In this document: piece after piece, positions 8,910 to 18,354 of the stretch
How positions within the stretch are numbered: position 1 is the stretch's first letter
How the letters are laid out: each line of letters opens with the position of its first letter
Origin: Rhodopirellula sp.
GTDB lineage: Bacteria > Planctomycetota > Planctomycetia > Pirellulales > Pirellulaceae
Reading direction: 5' to 3'
Length of the DNA: 47,616 bases
Assembly: GCA_002690925.1 (NCBI GenBank)
Contig: NZGD01000070.1
Span: 1-47,616 of the forward strand
Program-made: the position numbers and the translations under genes
The notes under the pieces: generated by a model
Told to the model about the DNA's origin: nothing
The model's input: the letters and a program-made list of their open reading frames with translations, nothing else
Databases searched by the model: none

Positions 8910-8969
8910 GGTTTCACATCTGTTGTCGGCCTGGTTCCTCACTGTTCACGCCTGTCTTTAAGGCGGCTA

Positions 8970-10337
8970 TCAGTGACGCAGACCAAGGATAAGTTTGTCG
9001 TCTGACGCGTCGGTGATACGAACAGGCAGAAGGTCACCCACATTAAGCGAATGGGTTCCCGTTGCCGCAGATGTTGGCACCATCAACTCACCCGGTGCGT
9101 AGCGACATGTGGTGCCACGTAGCAGGCGGTCGGTTGGCGGTCCTGCCATATTCTCGCTGGGCTCACCAGCCAGCATGACACGCCTGTTCATTCCTACCAG
9201 ATCTCTCGACGACTCCACAAGAAGTTCAAGGTCAGATCCAACTAGTTGCTGGTAATATTCGGTTCGAAGTTCTTTTTCTAACCTTGCCAAACGTTTGACA
9301 CGCTCGCTACGCACTTGCTTGGCAATCTGGTCAGGCATTTCTGCAGCTGGCGTACCTCGCCTGGGGCTGAATGGAAATGCATGGATCTTTGAGAAACCCG
9401 CTTTTTGGCATGTTGTCAGGGTTTGTTCAAATTCTTCTTCGGTTTCACCCGGGAAGCCGGCGATCACGTCAGTTGTGATGGCTGGTTTATCCAGTGATTC
9501 TTTCAGCATTTGGCAGCGATCCAAGAACATACGGGTTCCCCAACGCCTTCTCATGCGTCGAAGCACAGAATCGCTGCCACTTTGCAAACAGAGATGAAGG
9601 TGTGGCACAATCCGGTTTGTGTGATCCCGCATCACCGAGATTAATTCGCGTGTGACCTCGGTAGCTTCAATGCTGCTGAGTCTGATTCGAAAGTCCCCGG
9701 GCAACTCACACAGATCTCGGAGTAAATGTGCTAGGCGGATCCACTCCTCTTTCGGTTTGTTGCGGTTCCAATCCACTCCGTAATGTCCGAGGTGAATACC
9801 GGTCAGCACCACTTCGCGATGTCCGGCTTGCGTCAGGCGATTCACTTCATCGACAATATGTTGATGCGGACGGCTTGTCAGCTTGGGTCGGACATGAGGA
9901 ATGATGCAGTAGCTGCAACGAAGCAAGCAGCCATCCTGAACCTTGACGTAGGCACGGTGGCGACCGGAGAATCCATCGAGCCCGGTGGGTACATCGATGA
10001 CTCCAAAGCGTGACATCAAATCTGGCAATTCGCGTTTGTCAGTTACGACTTCGGCAACGCCGGGTAGTTCCGCCACTTCCTCTGGTGCCCGCGTTGCGTA
10101 ACAACCCATGACGACAATCTTGGCGTCTGGATTCTGACGGTTCAGTCGACGGACTACTTGCCGGCTCTTGGAGTCACCTTCGGAAGTGACTGTGCAGGTG
10201 TTGACAATGCAAACATCCGCTTTTTCTGAGTTTTCGCAATCAGTGTAGCCGACTCGCTGAAGCCCTTGACGAACCAATTCCGTTTCATACTGATTGACTT
10301 TGCAACCCAAGGTCGCGACGCGAAGTTTAGCGTTCAT
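8970..10337 (-). CDS. mtaB: tRNA t6A37 methylthiotransferase MtaB
   Basis: Radical-SAM enzyme that adds a methylthio group to t6A at position 37 of ANN-decoding tRNAs. 455 residues from the ATG at 10337; the frame is open another 21 codons upstream but these overlap clpS and look unrelated. Domain order fits: N-terminal UPF0004 domain starting LRVATLGCKVNQYETE with its Fe-S cysteines (the first in TLGCKVNQ, then VNTCTVT and VMGCYA), radical-SAM core with the CxxxCxxC motif in GCLLRCSYCIIPHVR, and a C-terminal TRAM-like RNA-binding region. KVNQYE and GIHLGHYG distinguish MtaB from MiaB. Ten bases after the clpS stop, so co-transcribed. Confidence 0.93.
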   Translation of the reverse strand: MNAKLRVATLGCKVNQYETELVRQGLQRVGYTDCENSEKADVCIVNTCTVTSEGDSKSRQVVRRLNRQNPDAKIVVMGCYATRAPEEVAELPGVAEVVTDKRELPDLMSRFGVIDVPTGLDGFSGRHRAYVKVQDGCLLRCSYCIIPHVRPKLTSRPHQHIVDEVNRLTQAGHREVVLTGIHLGHYGVDWNRNKPKEEWIRLAHLLRDLCELPGDFRIRLSSIEATEVTRELISVMRDHTNRIVPHLHLCLQSGSDSVLRRMRRRWGTRMFLDRCQMLKESLDKPAITTDVIAGFPGETEEEFEQTLTTCQKAGFSKIHAFPFSPRRGTPAAEMPDQIAKQVRSERVKRLARLEKELRTEYYQQLVGSDLELLVESSRDLVGMNRRVMLAGEPSENMAGPPTDRLLRGTTCRYAPGELMVPTSAATGTHSLNVGDLLPVRITDASDDKLILGLRH

Positions 10338-10347
10338 GCAGCCGAAA

Positions 10348-10692
10348 TTACTCGTGGACGGGCTCGATGGTGGCCGACATACTGCCTTTGCATCGCGCAA
10401 TCAGGTCATCTTTCCCAAACGCGTGAATCTGTTCTCTCTTGAGCTCGGCGTGTTCAAGAGTGGTGGTTAAGCAGATCGCACGGCCGCCGGAATCGACTTC
10501 CTTCGCGATCTGAAAACCCGTCTCGATTGGATGCCTGAAGACCTGCTTCATCATCAGAACAACATAGTCATAGCTGTGATCAGAATCATCCCACAGGATG
10601 ACATGGAAACGAGGTTGCTTCTTGGGGCGTTTTTTTTGTTGTTTTTCGGTGCCAATCAGAGGATCGGCCACCGCTGTTTGCTGATCAGCCAT
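10348..10692 (-). CDS. clpS: ATP-dependent Clp protease adaptor ClpS
   Basis: A 114-residue N-degron adaptor that delivers proteins with destabilising N-terminal residues to ClpAP. The basic, disordered N-terminal extension (about residues 1-28, KKRPKKQ) is followed by the ClpS fold: FHVILWDDSDHSYDYVV (with the Asn/Asp-type substrate pocket region), then the helix VLMMKQVFRHP and AKEVDSGGRAICLTTTLEHAELKREQIHAFG. A purine-rich aaaggag lies about 10 bases before the ATG. First gene of a clpS-mtaB pair, divergent from the M20 peptidase gene across 146 bp that should contain both promoters. Confidence 0.93.
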   Translation of the reverse strand: MADQQTAVADPLIGTEKQQKKRPKKQPRFHVILWDDSDHSYDYVVLMMKQVFRHPIETGFQIAKEVDSGGRAICLTTTLEHAELKREQIHAFGKDDLIARCKGSMSATIEPVHE

Positions 10693-10838
10693 CGCAGATC
10701 ATGCTCCTTTCATTTCAAACCAACAGATCGCTGAGAAAAGACCGGTGATTCTCCCTCGCAGCGAAGTGCTTATATTGTAGCGCGAACCGATGCCCATCGG
10801 CAGTCCCGAATTGAATAAAACGTCAAGGCTTTAATGTA

Positions 10839-12215
10839 ATGACCACTTCCAAAGATTTACTGGGTCAACTTGCAGAATCCGCTCCTCGCCACCTCGCGGA
10901 GTTGGTCGAATGGCTCCGAATTCCAAGTGTCAGCAGCGATAGTACTCGTGTTAATGAGGTAAAACAGGCCGCAAACTGGGTAGCAGAGAAGCTGGAGCGG
11001 GCTGGCCTAGCCGTCGAAATTTTGCCGACGCAGGGGCACCCTATGGTCTATGCGGAGTCGCCAAAAATAGACGGTGCTCCAGTTGTTCTCGTTTATGGAC
11101 ACTACGACGTACAACCCGTTGAACCACTGGATGAGTGGGTCAATGGACCATTTGAACCGACCATTCGTGATGGAAATTTGTATGCCCGAGGTGCGACGGA
11201 TGATAAGGGGCAAGTACTGACTCATGTTCAGAGTGTCTGTGACTGGCTTGCTAGCGGACAGCCTCTTCCTCTGCAGGTCAAGTTTTTGATTGAGGGTGAA
11301 GAAGAGGTCGGCAGCGAAAATTTGGAGCGAATGCTACCTGAATTGAAGGAAAGGCTGGCTTGTGATTGCGTGGTGATTAGCGACAGCGGCCAGTATTCCG
11401 ATGGGCAACCGGCGATCACATACGGGCTCAGAGGGATTGCCACTTACGAGCTGACGGTAAATGGACCGAGCCAAGACCTCCACAGCGGATCATTCGGTGG
11501 TGCTGTGATGAATCCGGCGATCGCCCTTTGTCAGTTGTTGGGGAGCATGATCGATGGTCAGGGACGAGTGCAAATACCCGGCTACTACGATAATGTACGG
11601 GAGTTGAGTCAGGAGGAGCGGAATCAGTGGGCTGGGCTGCCACAGGATGATGATGCATTTGCATCCGCGATTGGTGTCAATAAGCTATCGGGGGAGCAAG
11701 GCTATACGACTGATGAACGGCGTTGGGCGCGACCTACCTTCGATGTCAATGGTCTCACTTCCGGCCACCAGGGCGAGGGGGTCAAGACAATCATTCCTGC
11801 GACAGCCAAGGCGAAATTCAGTTTTCGATTGGTACCAGATCAGAATCCAAGCGAAGTGACGACTGCCGTCGAAAAGCATTTGCAGGATCATTGTCCTCTT
11901 GGTGTGTCATGGCATTTGGAAGCCGATCATGGGGCCCCAGGAATGTTGGCAGCAACCGACAGTCGTTTTGTTCATGCTGCGAATGCTGCCATCGAGTCAG
12001 CTTTTGGGGTTTTACCTGTGCTGATCCGTGAAGGTGGCTCAATCCCTATTGTCACCCGCTTCCAAGAAGTGCTCGGATGTGATTGTCTGTTGCTCGGATG
12101 GGGTTTGTCCGATGACAATGCCCATAGTCCTAATGAGAAGTTCCGGGTAGAAGACTACCATCGAGGCATACGTGCCTCAGCAATGCTGTGGGACGAAATC
12201 GGTAAACTCAACTAA
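10839..12215 (+). CDS. M20 family dipeptidase / carnosinase-like metallopeptidase
   Basis: A 458-residue zinc peptidase of the M20 family, CNDP/dipeptidase branch. Metal-binding motifs are intact: VVLVYGHYDVQPVEP (His and catalytic Asp), ARGATDDKGQ (bridging Asp), IEGEEEVGS (catalytic Glu-Glu) and the C-terminal NAHSPNE (His). The central dimerisation domain contains DLHSGSFGGAVMNPA. No signal peptide, so it probably hydrolyses cytoplasmic dipeptides. The exact substrate cannot be assigned. It is followed 15 bp later by serS and probably shares its transcript. Confidence 0.92.
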   Translation: MTTSKDLLGQLAESAPRHLAELVEWLRIPSVSSDSTRVNEVKQAANWVAEKLERAGLAVEILPTQGHPMVYAESPKIDGAPVVLVYGHYDVQPVEPLDEWVNGPFEPTIRDGNLYARGATDDKGQVLTHVQSVCDWLASGQPLPLQVKFLIEGEEEVGSENLERMLPELKERLACDCVVISDSGQYSDGQPAITYGLRGIATYELTVNGPSQDLHSGSFGGAVMNPAIALCQLLGSMIDGQGRVQIPGYYDNVRELSQEERNQWAGLPQDDDAFASAIGVNKLSGEQGYTTDERRWARPTFDVNGLTSGHQGEGVKTIIPATAKAKFSFRLVPDQNPSEVTTAVEKHLQDHCPLGVSWHLEADHGAPGMLAATDSRFVHAANAAIESAFGVLPVLIREGGSIPIVTRFQEVLGCDCLLLGWGLSDDNAHSPNEKFRVEDYHRGIRASAMLWDEIGKLN

Positions 12216-12230
12216 CTCACCAAGTGATCT

Positions 12231-13514
12231 ATGCTCGATCGAAAATTTATCATTCAAAATGCGGATCAGGTCCGCGAGAATTGTCAGCGGCGTGGTGTCT
12301 CTTGTGACATCGACCAGATTGTTGCTTTGGAAGGTGAGCGTCTGGAAAAGCTGAAGCTTGCGGAAGAACTCAACCGCCAAGCCAACGAAACCAGCAAGCA
12401 AATTCCCAAGGCAGAGAACGCTGATCAACGCAACGAGTTGATCGAAAAAGGGCGGGAACTGCGGCTTCAGAAAGAAGGAGTGCAACGTGAACGTGATCAG
12501 CTTGACGATACGATCATTGATTTGCAGTCCGCAATCCCGAATATGACGCATCCCGATGTCCCCACGGGGGGGGAGGATGATGCGAAGGAAATTTCGTTCG
12601 GAAGAACACCTAAGCCAGATTTTGACTTCGATACGCTTGATCATGTTGAACTGGGCGCGAAGCATGATCTGTTCGATTTTGAGGCAGGTGCGAGAGTCGC
12701 AGGAGCAGGATTTTACTACCTGAAAAATGCTGCTGTTCGACTTGATTTGGCGTTGCAGAACTACGCGATCAGCTTTTTGGCTGATAAAGGTTTTACACCC
12801 ATTACAACTCCCGATCTGGCACTTACTTCTATTCTCAAAGGGATCGGTTTTACCCCACGCGGGCCAGAAACCCAGATCTACAGTGTGGAAAATTCCGAAC
12901 TGAATTTGGTCGGTACTGCTGAGATCACGCTAGGTGGGATGCTGGCCGGCCAGACACTGGATGCGGACCAATTACCTGTCCTGCTTTGTGGTTTGAGCCA
13001 TTGTTTCCGAACGGAAGCTGGGGCAGCTGGTCGAGCCACGAAAGGGCTGTATCGCGTTCACCAGTTCACGAAAGTCGAAATGTTTGCATTCACGTCATCG
13101 GAGTCCAGTGACGAGATGCATTTAAAAATGCGTGACTATGAGTGCGAAATTTTTGATGCTTTGGAAGTTCCTTATCGCGTGATCGATACTGCTACTGGTG
13201 ATCTTGGTGGCCCGGCATACCGAAAATTTGACCTTGAAGCATGGATGCCCGGTCGTGGTGACGGTGGTGCCTGGGGCGAAGTCACCAGCACAAGTAATTG
13301 CACGGATTACCAAGCGAGACGTTTAGGCGTCAGGTCCAAGAAAACGGGGCAGAAAGGAACTGAATTCGTGCATACGTTGAATGGAACCGCTGTCGCCACA
13401 GGAAGAGCTATGATCGCGATTCTGGAAAATCATCAGCTTCCGGACGGTCGAATCAATGTCCCCAAAGTGCTTCAACCGTGGGTGGGATGCGAGGTGCTCG
13501 CCCCCAGCGTTTAA
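12231..13514 (+). CDS. serS: seryl-tRNA synthetase
   Basis: Class II aminoacyl-tRNA synthetase, 427 residues, charging tRNA-Ser and tRNA-Sec. The N-terminal long antiparallel coiled coil that grips the tRNA long arm spans about residues 27-105. Class II motif 2 is seen as CFRTEAGAAGRATKGLYRVH and motif 3 as NGTAVATGRAMIAILENHQ. The serine/ATP site segments VGTAEITLGGM and TSTSNCTDYQARR are present. Length and domain order are normal. ATG at 12231 is 15 bp after the dipeptidase stop. The stop is followed by a convergent response regulator gene 55 bp away with no strong terminator. Confidence 0.96.
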   Translation: MLDRKFIIQNADQVRENCQRRGVSCDIDQIVALEGERLEKLKLAEELNRQANETSKQIPKAENADQRNELIEKGRELRLQKEGVQRERDQLDDTIIDLQSAIPNMTHPDVPTGGEDDAKEISFGRTPKPDFDFDTLDHVELGAKHDLFDFEAGARVAGAGFYYLKNAAVRLDLALQNYAISFLADKGFTPITTPDLALTSILKGIGFTPRGPETQIYSVENSELNLVGTAEITLGGMLAGQTLDADQLPVLLCGLSHCFRTEAGAAGRATKGLYRVHQFTKVEMFAFTSSESSDEMHLKMRDYECEIFDALEVPYRVIDTATGDLGGPAYRKFDLEAWMPGRGDGGAWGEVTSTSNCTDYQARRLGVRSKKTGQKGTEFVHTLNGTAVATGRAMIAILENHQLPDGRINVPKVLQPWVGCEVLAPSV

Positions 13515-13569
13515 ACGGGTGATGCTGGAGCAACAAAGGGAGTTGTTGTCGACGGTTCTCGGCAGATCA

Positions 13570-14211
13570 CTAGATCATGATCCCAGATTTGATCGCCCTG
13601 ACGGCCGCGTCTGTCCGATCCGTAGCATTGATTTTTCGGAGCACATGTTGAACATGCTCTTTGACCGTTTCAATACTGATCGAGAGTGACTTGGCAATCT
13701 CTTTGTTGCTAAGGCCAAGTGCTACGTGGCGTAAAACCTGCGTCTCTCTCGCTGTTAACGGGAAATCAGATGGCAGTACGCGTACGTCCACGGTCTCGTG
13801 CATCGTTTGCTGAATGAGGTACATGAGGCTTTCTGCATTGACAGAATTACCCGTCGAGATATTCCGCAGAGTATCCAGCAGTGTTTTCGAAGAGATCGTT
13901 TTTACGAGATAGTCTTTGGCGCCCAATGCCGCTGCTTTGGCGATGTACGTGGGATTCTCATAGGCGCTGAAGATGACTACCGAAACTTCTGGGTGCGAGC
14001 TGCGAATCTGTTCTAGCAATTTCAGGCCACTGCCGTCAGAAAGTCGAATCTCTGTTAAGACAAGGTCAACTGGTTGCTCTTCGAGATGTTTTACAGCCTC
14101 ACAAGCACTCGCTACCGAACCAACAATATGAAAAGGGGCGATGTCAAGAAGTGAGCCCACGCCTGCGCGGGCGACTTCATGGTCATCGACAATCAGTACA
14201 CTCCAAGACAC
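13570..14211 (-). CDS. NarL/FixJ-type response regulator with Glu at the phosphoacceptor position
   Basis: A 213-residue two-domain regulator. The receiver domain (1-120) has the acidic pocket D9/D10, the switch Ser82 (VIFSAYE) and the invariant Lys104 (YLVKTI). The position that is normally the phosphorylated Asp is Glu54 (DLVLTEIRLSDG; codon GAG), a change that often mimics constitutive phosphorylation or makes the receiver phosphorylation-independent. The C-terminal LuxR-type helix-turn-helix is complete (LTARETQVLRHVALG then NKEIAKSLSISIETVKEHV). The start is GTG at 14211. No histidine kinase is adjacent. The divergent NtrC-type regulator lies across 592 bp. Confidence 0.92.
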   Translation of the reverse strand: MSWSVLIVDDHEVARAGVGSLLDIAPFHIVGSVASACEAVKHLEEQPVDLVLTEIRLSDGSGLKLLEQIRSSHPEVSVVIFSAYENPTYIAKAAALGAKDYLVKTISSKTLLDTLRNISTGNSVNAESLMYLIQQTMHETVDVRVLPSDFPLTARETQVLRHVALGLSNKEIAKSLSISIETVKEHVQHVLRKINATDRTDAAVRAIKSGIMI

Positions 14212-14803
14212 GCTTCGTCGCCCCTGTGATCATAACGGTTTCTTTGAATTTTATTATTCCAACGCTTGTAACGTTAAACGCGGAATATCTCCAAAAATCC
14301 ACTGACGGGTCGCAAACGATTTGATACATCTTCAAACATGTGACTTAGTCGAGAAACGGGAGGTAAAACACACAGGGGAGTGTGCTGAAACGAATGAAGC
14401 ACTGGGTTTCAGGCTCAGTGGGCGTCAAAACGCCAGAGTTGCGTCACTCTCTCTGTGCTGAGCCCGAGGAGCTCACGCGACTTTCAGGAACCTCACCGCC
14501 CCCTAGCGGCGAAATTTTGCCAGAGCTTGCCGGTTTTGCATGTTGGCTCATGTGTCTAAACCCTTTGCAGGAAAGCGTTTGAAGTCTCTTCTTGAGGTGG
14601 CGAGGCTGATCAATTCAGGGGGGATTGCCCGTTGGATAGAAGCCAATACGAGTGATTTTTTGACCACTGTGATTTCGTAACCTAAACATTCCTAGGCGAA
14701 GTGTTTGTCCATTTCGCTGTGTACCGGATGAAAGTTCGCGCGGTCTGCTGAATCTTGCTGGCAGTCATCCGCTCTTGTTGGCCAATCCTTAAACAAACCT
14801 GCC
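14212..14803. other. 592-bp divergent regulatory interval between two response regulator genes
   Basis: No convincing gene. A small frame at 14394-14582 (62 residues from an internal ATG) is open but has no recognisable similarity and no clear ribosome site. The interval must carry the divergent promoters. I looked for a sigma-54 -24/-12 element because the flanking gene is a sigma-54 activator; the best candidate near 14520 has the wrong spacing. Confidence 0.5.
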
Positions 14804-16228
14804 ATGCCTGATTCTGCTTCGATCCTATTAGTTGATGATGATCAACATCTGGTTGAGTCCATGGCTCAGTGGTTGCGGGAGATGTCTCACGAGGTGAGAA
14901 CGGCTACCACTCTTGGTCAAGCGAAGGCTGCGTTACAAAAGAATGCGTTTGATCTGGTCATCACTGACCTCCGCTTGGAAGCTGAAGACGGTTTTGAGCT
15001 GATTTCGTACACCAACCAGAATTTTCCTGATTCCTCGGTATTGGTTGTTACGGGATACGCTACTCCTGAGACCGCCGTCCAAGCCGTCAGGGCGGGCGCA
15101 TTTGACCTACTCACGAAGCCTCTGATTGATGATGAATTGACGCTCGCAATCCAGCGTGCTGTGGCCCAAAGTGAAATCTCGAAAGAAAATGCATTGCTCC
15201 GAGAACAGCTTGATCGTCGCAGTGGACTGGAGAATGTCCTCAGTCATGATTATCGCATGTTGAAAATCTTCGATGTCATTGACAGTGTCGCAGATGCCAA
15301 GGCTTCAGTACTGATCACGGGAGAAAATGGAACAGGAAAAAGCATGATCGCAAGAGCGATCCATGCCCGCAGTGCACGACGGGGCGGACCGTTTGTCGAA
15401 GTTGCCTGCGGTGCTCTTCCTGACACTCTGCTGGAAAGCGAGTTGTTTGGGCACGTTTCTGGAGCTTTCACAGGTGCCAATCAAGACAAAGCCGGCAAGT
15501 TCAAACTCGCAGACGGTGGTACTCTCTTTCTCGATGAAATCGCTACCGCCACACCTGCCATGCAGGTGAAACTGTTGCGAGTTCTGCAGGAATTTCAATT
15601 CGAGCCATTGGGGGGCACCGTCACAGAGTCTGTTGATACTAGGGTGATCCTTGCCACCAATAAAGACTTGGCAAAATCTGTTGTCGACGGTGGTTTTCGT
15701 CAGGACCTTTTCTATCGCATCAATGTCGTCAATATCGTGTTGCCCTCACTGCGAGAGCGGGTGGGCGACATTCCGTTGCTCGTCGAGCATTTTCTTCGTG
15801 AGGCATCCGAAACCTGCGGTCGACAAATCGACGGATTTGATGCAACGGCGATGTCAGCGTTACAAAGTTATTCTTGGCCGGGCAATGTTCGGCAACTGGA
15901 GAACGTCGTTGAGCGAGCGGTCCTGTTGTCACGTGATGCGGGTTTGACGATGGATGATTTACCGCCTGAAGTCAGCGGACGCAGTGTCTCGGATCTGGGA
16001 GGAATTGTTGAGAATGCTCTGCCTCGCAAAACGCTTCCTGATGAGATCAATGGAAAGACACTTCGCGAGGCTCTCGAAGGTCCGGAACGCGAGATTATCC
16101 TGCAAGCTCTGCGACTTCACAATTGGAATCGCGCCGCAACAGCTGATGCTTTGGATATCAACCGCACGACACTCTACAAAAAAATGAAACGGCTCGGCTT
16201 GGATGATCCTCGTTTGCAATTTGCCTAA
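14804..16228 (+). CDS. NtrC-family sigma-54-dependent response regulator
   Basis: A 474-residue three-domain activator. Receiver (1-120): acidic pocket DDD at 11-13, phosphoacceptor Asp in FDLVITDLRLEAEDG, Lys in LLTKPL. AAA+ domain: Walker A GENGTGKS, the sigma-54 contact loop as SGAFTGA, Walker B as GTLFLDEIA, and the arginine-finger region RQDLFYRINVV. C-terminal Fis-type helix-turn-helix (LRLHNWNRAATADALDINRTTLYKKMKRLGL). All key residues are present, so it should activate RpoN promoters when phosphorylated. No kinase is adjacent, so the partner and targets are unknown. Confidence 0.95.
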   Translation: MPDSASILLVDDDQHLVESMAQWLREMSHEVRTATTLGQAKAALQKNAFDLVITDLRLEAEDGFELISYTNQNFPDSSVLVVTGYATPETAVQAVRAGAFDLLTKPLIDDELTLAIQRAVAQSEISKENALLREQLDRRSGLENVLSHDYRMLKIFDVIDSVADAKASVLITGENGTGKSMIARAIHARSARRGGPFVEVACGALPDTLLESELFGHVSGAFTGANQDKAGKFKLADGGTLFLDEIATATPAMQVKLLRVLQEFQFEPLGGTVTESVDTRVILATNKDLAKSVVDGGFRQDLFYRINVVNIVLPSLRERVGDIPLLVEHFLREASETCGRQIDGFDATAMSALQSYSWPGNVRQLENVVERAVLLSRDAGLTMDDLPPEVSGRSVSDLGGIVENALPRKTLPDEINGKTLREALEGPEREIILQALRLHNWNRAATADALDINRTTLYKKMKRLGLDDPRLQFA

Positions 16229-16335
16229 TGCGAGTGTTTTCCATTTCGTAATTTTTAAATCTGTAAAGGAATACCGAATCGCACTGCACATCGAGTTGAG
16301 GACGACAATGGTGATGGCTCGATGCCCTCGGTTGC

Positions 16336-16373
16336 TCAGTCCCGTTCCCTGTAATCAGTCCCGTCCCCAGTAA
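16336..16373. repeat. tandem pair of 19-bp imperfect repeats in a 338-bp gene-free interval
   Basis: Two adjacent 19-bp units (tcagtcccgttccctgtaa at 16336-16354 and tcagtcccgtccccagtaa at 16355-16373) differ at two positions. The interval 16229-16566 holds no gene that I can support. It must carry the mlaE promoter. Confidence 0.75.
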
Positions 16374-16566
16374 TCTTGTATCAATCGAAAATCTTGATCA
16401 GACTGCGTTTGCGCCCGAAGCGTTTCGTTGCGTCATCGCCGTCGCTCTTTGCTAGCGATCATTTTGGATTGGGGCGGTCACTTTAACTAATCCTCAAGGT
16501 CAGGCTGACCGATACAAGCAGACGTGTCTGATTGTTTGAGCAGCATGCGACGGGGACATAGGACGA

Positions 16567-17430
16567 GTGTCTGATTCTGCCAATTCTCTCTACTCCACTC
16601 AAAAACCTGAGTCTGCCTTTGTGCGCTGGGTGAATCAGTGGGGATCCGCAGTGGTTGATGGAATTACCACTATTGGTGACATGACATTATTCAGCTGGAA
16701 GATGCTGAAATGGCTATTCACCCGTTTGCCCTGCCGCGGCACGGTCTTGGTGAATTTTTATCAGGTAGGCGCGTTGAGTTTACCTGTGGTAGCACTGACT
16801 GGGACGTTCATTGGAATGGTTCTGGCAGTGCAAAGTTACGCGCAGTTTCACGCCATTGGTTTGGATAGCCGCTTGGGAGCGGTGATCAATAGCACGCTTG
16901 TCAAAGAGCTGGGGCCGGTGTTGGCCGCGACGATGTTGGCTGGTCGTGTTGGTGGCGCGATGGCTGCAGTGCTCGGAACGATGAGAGTCACTGAGCAAAT
17001 TGACGCCTTGACTGCGATGGGGGCGGACCCCATCCATTACCTCGTGGTTCCGCGTTTTCTTGCGTGTATCCTGTTAATACCCTCGCTCACGATTATGGCT
17101 GATTTCATGGGCATTGTTGGTGGTTACTTTTACAGCGTGATCATTTTGGGTATCGACCACGCAGCCTATTTGAATCATTCAAGAGATGGTGTGACTGGAT
17201 TTGATTTGTTCAGCGGTATTTTTAAGAGTATTTTCTTTGGATCAACAATTGCAATTGTGAGCTGTTATCGAGGCTTTAATTGTGAGCCAGGCGCTGAGGG
17301 AGTTGGTAAGGCGGCAACAACTGCATTTGTCTATTCGTTTGTACTTATTCTCGCCGTGGATCTGTTTTTGACCATCGTTATGAACTCGATCTACTACACC
17401 ATTTATCCCAACGGATCTTCTTTTCTATGA
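16567..17430 (+). CDS. mlaE: MlaE-type lipid ABC transporter permease
   Basis: A 287-residue inner-membrane permease of the MlaE/YrbE family, which works with MlaF and MCE protein MlaD to move phospholipids between membranes. Family motifs are clear: FIGMVLAVQSYAQF, then LVKELGPVLAATMLAGRVGGAMAAVLGTMRVTEQIDAL and the C-terminal CYRGFNCEPGAEGVGKAATTAFV. Five to six membrane segments are predicted. The start is GTG at 16567. It overlaps mlaF by ATGA (17427-17430). Confidence 0.94.
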   Translation: MSDSANSLYSTQKPESAFVRWVNQWGSAVVDGITTIGDMTLFSWKMLKWLFTRLPCRGTVLVNFYQVGALSLPVVALTGTFIGMVLAVQSYAQFHAIGLDSRLGAVINSTLVKELGPVLAATMLAGRVGGAMAAVLGTMRVTEQIDALTAMGADPIHYLVVPRFLACILLIPSLTIMADFMGIVGGYFYSVIILGIDHAAYLNHSRDGVTGFDLFSGIFKSIFFGSTIAIVSCYRGFNCEPGAEGVGKAATTAFVYSFVLILAVDLFLTIVMNSIYYTIYPNGSSFL

Positions 17431-18320
17431 ATGATGTATCCGCGCCACATGATGAAGATGATGTTTCTGAGGTCGGTCATTCAGACAAGGGAGTTGTGGA
17501 ACCACAGCAGTTAGTTAATGAAAAACCGTTGATCGAGGCGAGGAATGTTTCTGTGGTTTTTGCAGATCAGGTTGTTCTCCAGGATATTGAGCTGCAGATC
17601 ACGCGTGGTCAAACGTTAGCAATCATTGGGGAGAGTGGTTGTGGCAAGACGGTCTTCATGAAAACTTTAGTTGGTTTGGTGCAGCCTTCGAGGGGCGAGA
17701 TTTTTTTCGATGGCGAAGGACTTCACCACATGGGGTATACAGAGCTGACACAGACGCGTCGGAGATTTGGCTTTGTATTCCAAAATGCCGCACTATTCGA
17801 CAGTATGTCTGTCTTTGAAAACGTTGCCTTTCCGCTTCGTCAGAGTGAAGTCGTTACCGAGACAGTGGTTGATGAACGAGTGATGCAGCATCTTGCTGAG
17901 GTAGGGTTGCCGAGAAATGTCGCTTATAAGCGGCCCGCAGAGTTGTCGGGTGGTATGCGTAAGCGTGTCGGCCTGGCACGTGCATTGATTTTGAAGCCGG
18001 AGGTGGTTGTTTACGATGAACCGACGACCGGTTTGGATCCAATCATGAGTGACGTGATAAATGAATTGATACTTGATACCCGGCGGCGGTATCCCGTTAC
18101 CAGCGTTGTGGTGACACATGATATGCACACGGCTAGAAAAGTCGCAGATCGTGTGCTGATGTTTTATCCGCGTGCCCGACTTAATGAAAATGAACCACAG
18201 ATCCTGTTTGATGGACCACCAAGTTCTTTAGAGCATGCCGAGGATCGGCGTGTTCGCCAGTTTGTTCGTGGAGAAGCTGGTGAACGCTTGACGGAATTAG
18301 CGCACGGATTGTCTGGCTAG
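17427..18320 (+). CDS. mlaF: MlaF-type ABC transporter ATPase
   Basis: A 297-residue ABC ATPase energising the MlaE permease. Walker A is GESGCGKT, the Q-loop is FVFQNAALFDSM, the signature is LSGGMRKRVGLARAL, Walker B is VVVYDEPTTGLDP, and the switch His is in VVTHDM. LSGGMRKRV and FDSMSVFENVAFPL are characteristic of the MlaF branch rather than general importers. The first about 35 residues are an acidic extension before the ABC domain. Translationally coupled to mlaE; mlaD starts 34 bp after its stop. Confidence 0.95.
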   Translation: MNDVSAPHDEDDVSEVGHSDKGVVEPQQLVNEKPLIEARNVSVVFADQVVLQDIELQITRGQTLAIIGESGCGKTVFMKTLVGLVQPSRGEIFFDGEGLHHMGYTELTQTRRRFGFVFQNAALFDSMSVFENVAFPLRQSEVVTETVVDERVMQHLAEVGLPRNVAYKRPAELSGGMRKRVGLARALILKPEVVVYDEPTTGLDPIMSDVINELILDTRRRYPVTSVVVTHDMHTARKVADRVLMFYPRARLNENEPQILFDGPPSSLEHAEDRRVRQFVRGEAGERLTELAHGLSG

Positions 18321-18354
18321 TTTGGCTGGTTATTAAGCCTGATGAGAATAAAGC

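Noticed and set aside
14500..14545. Possible sigma-54 promoter upstream of the NtrC-type regulator
   Set aside because: A TTGCA-like -12 element is present but there is no GG at the required distance upstream.
14394..14582. 62-residue frame upstream of the NtrC-type regulator
   Set aside because: No ribosome site, no recognisable similarity, composition not convincing.
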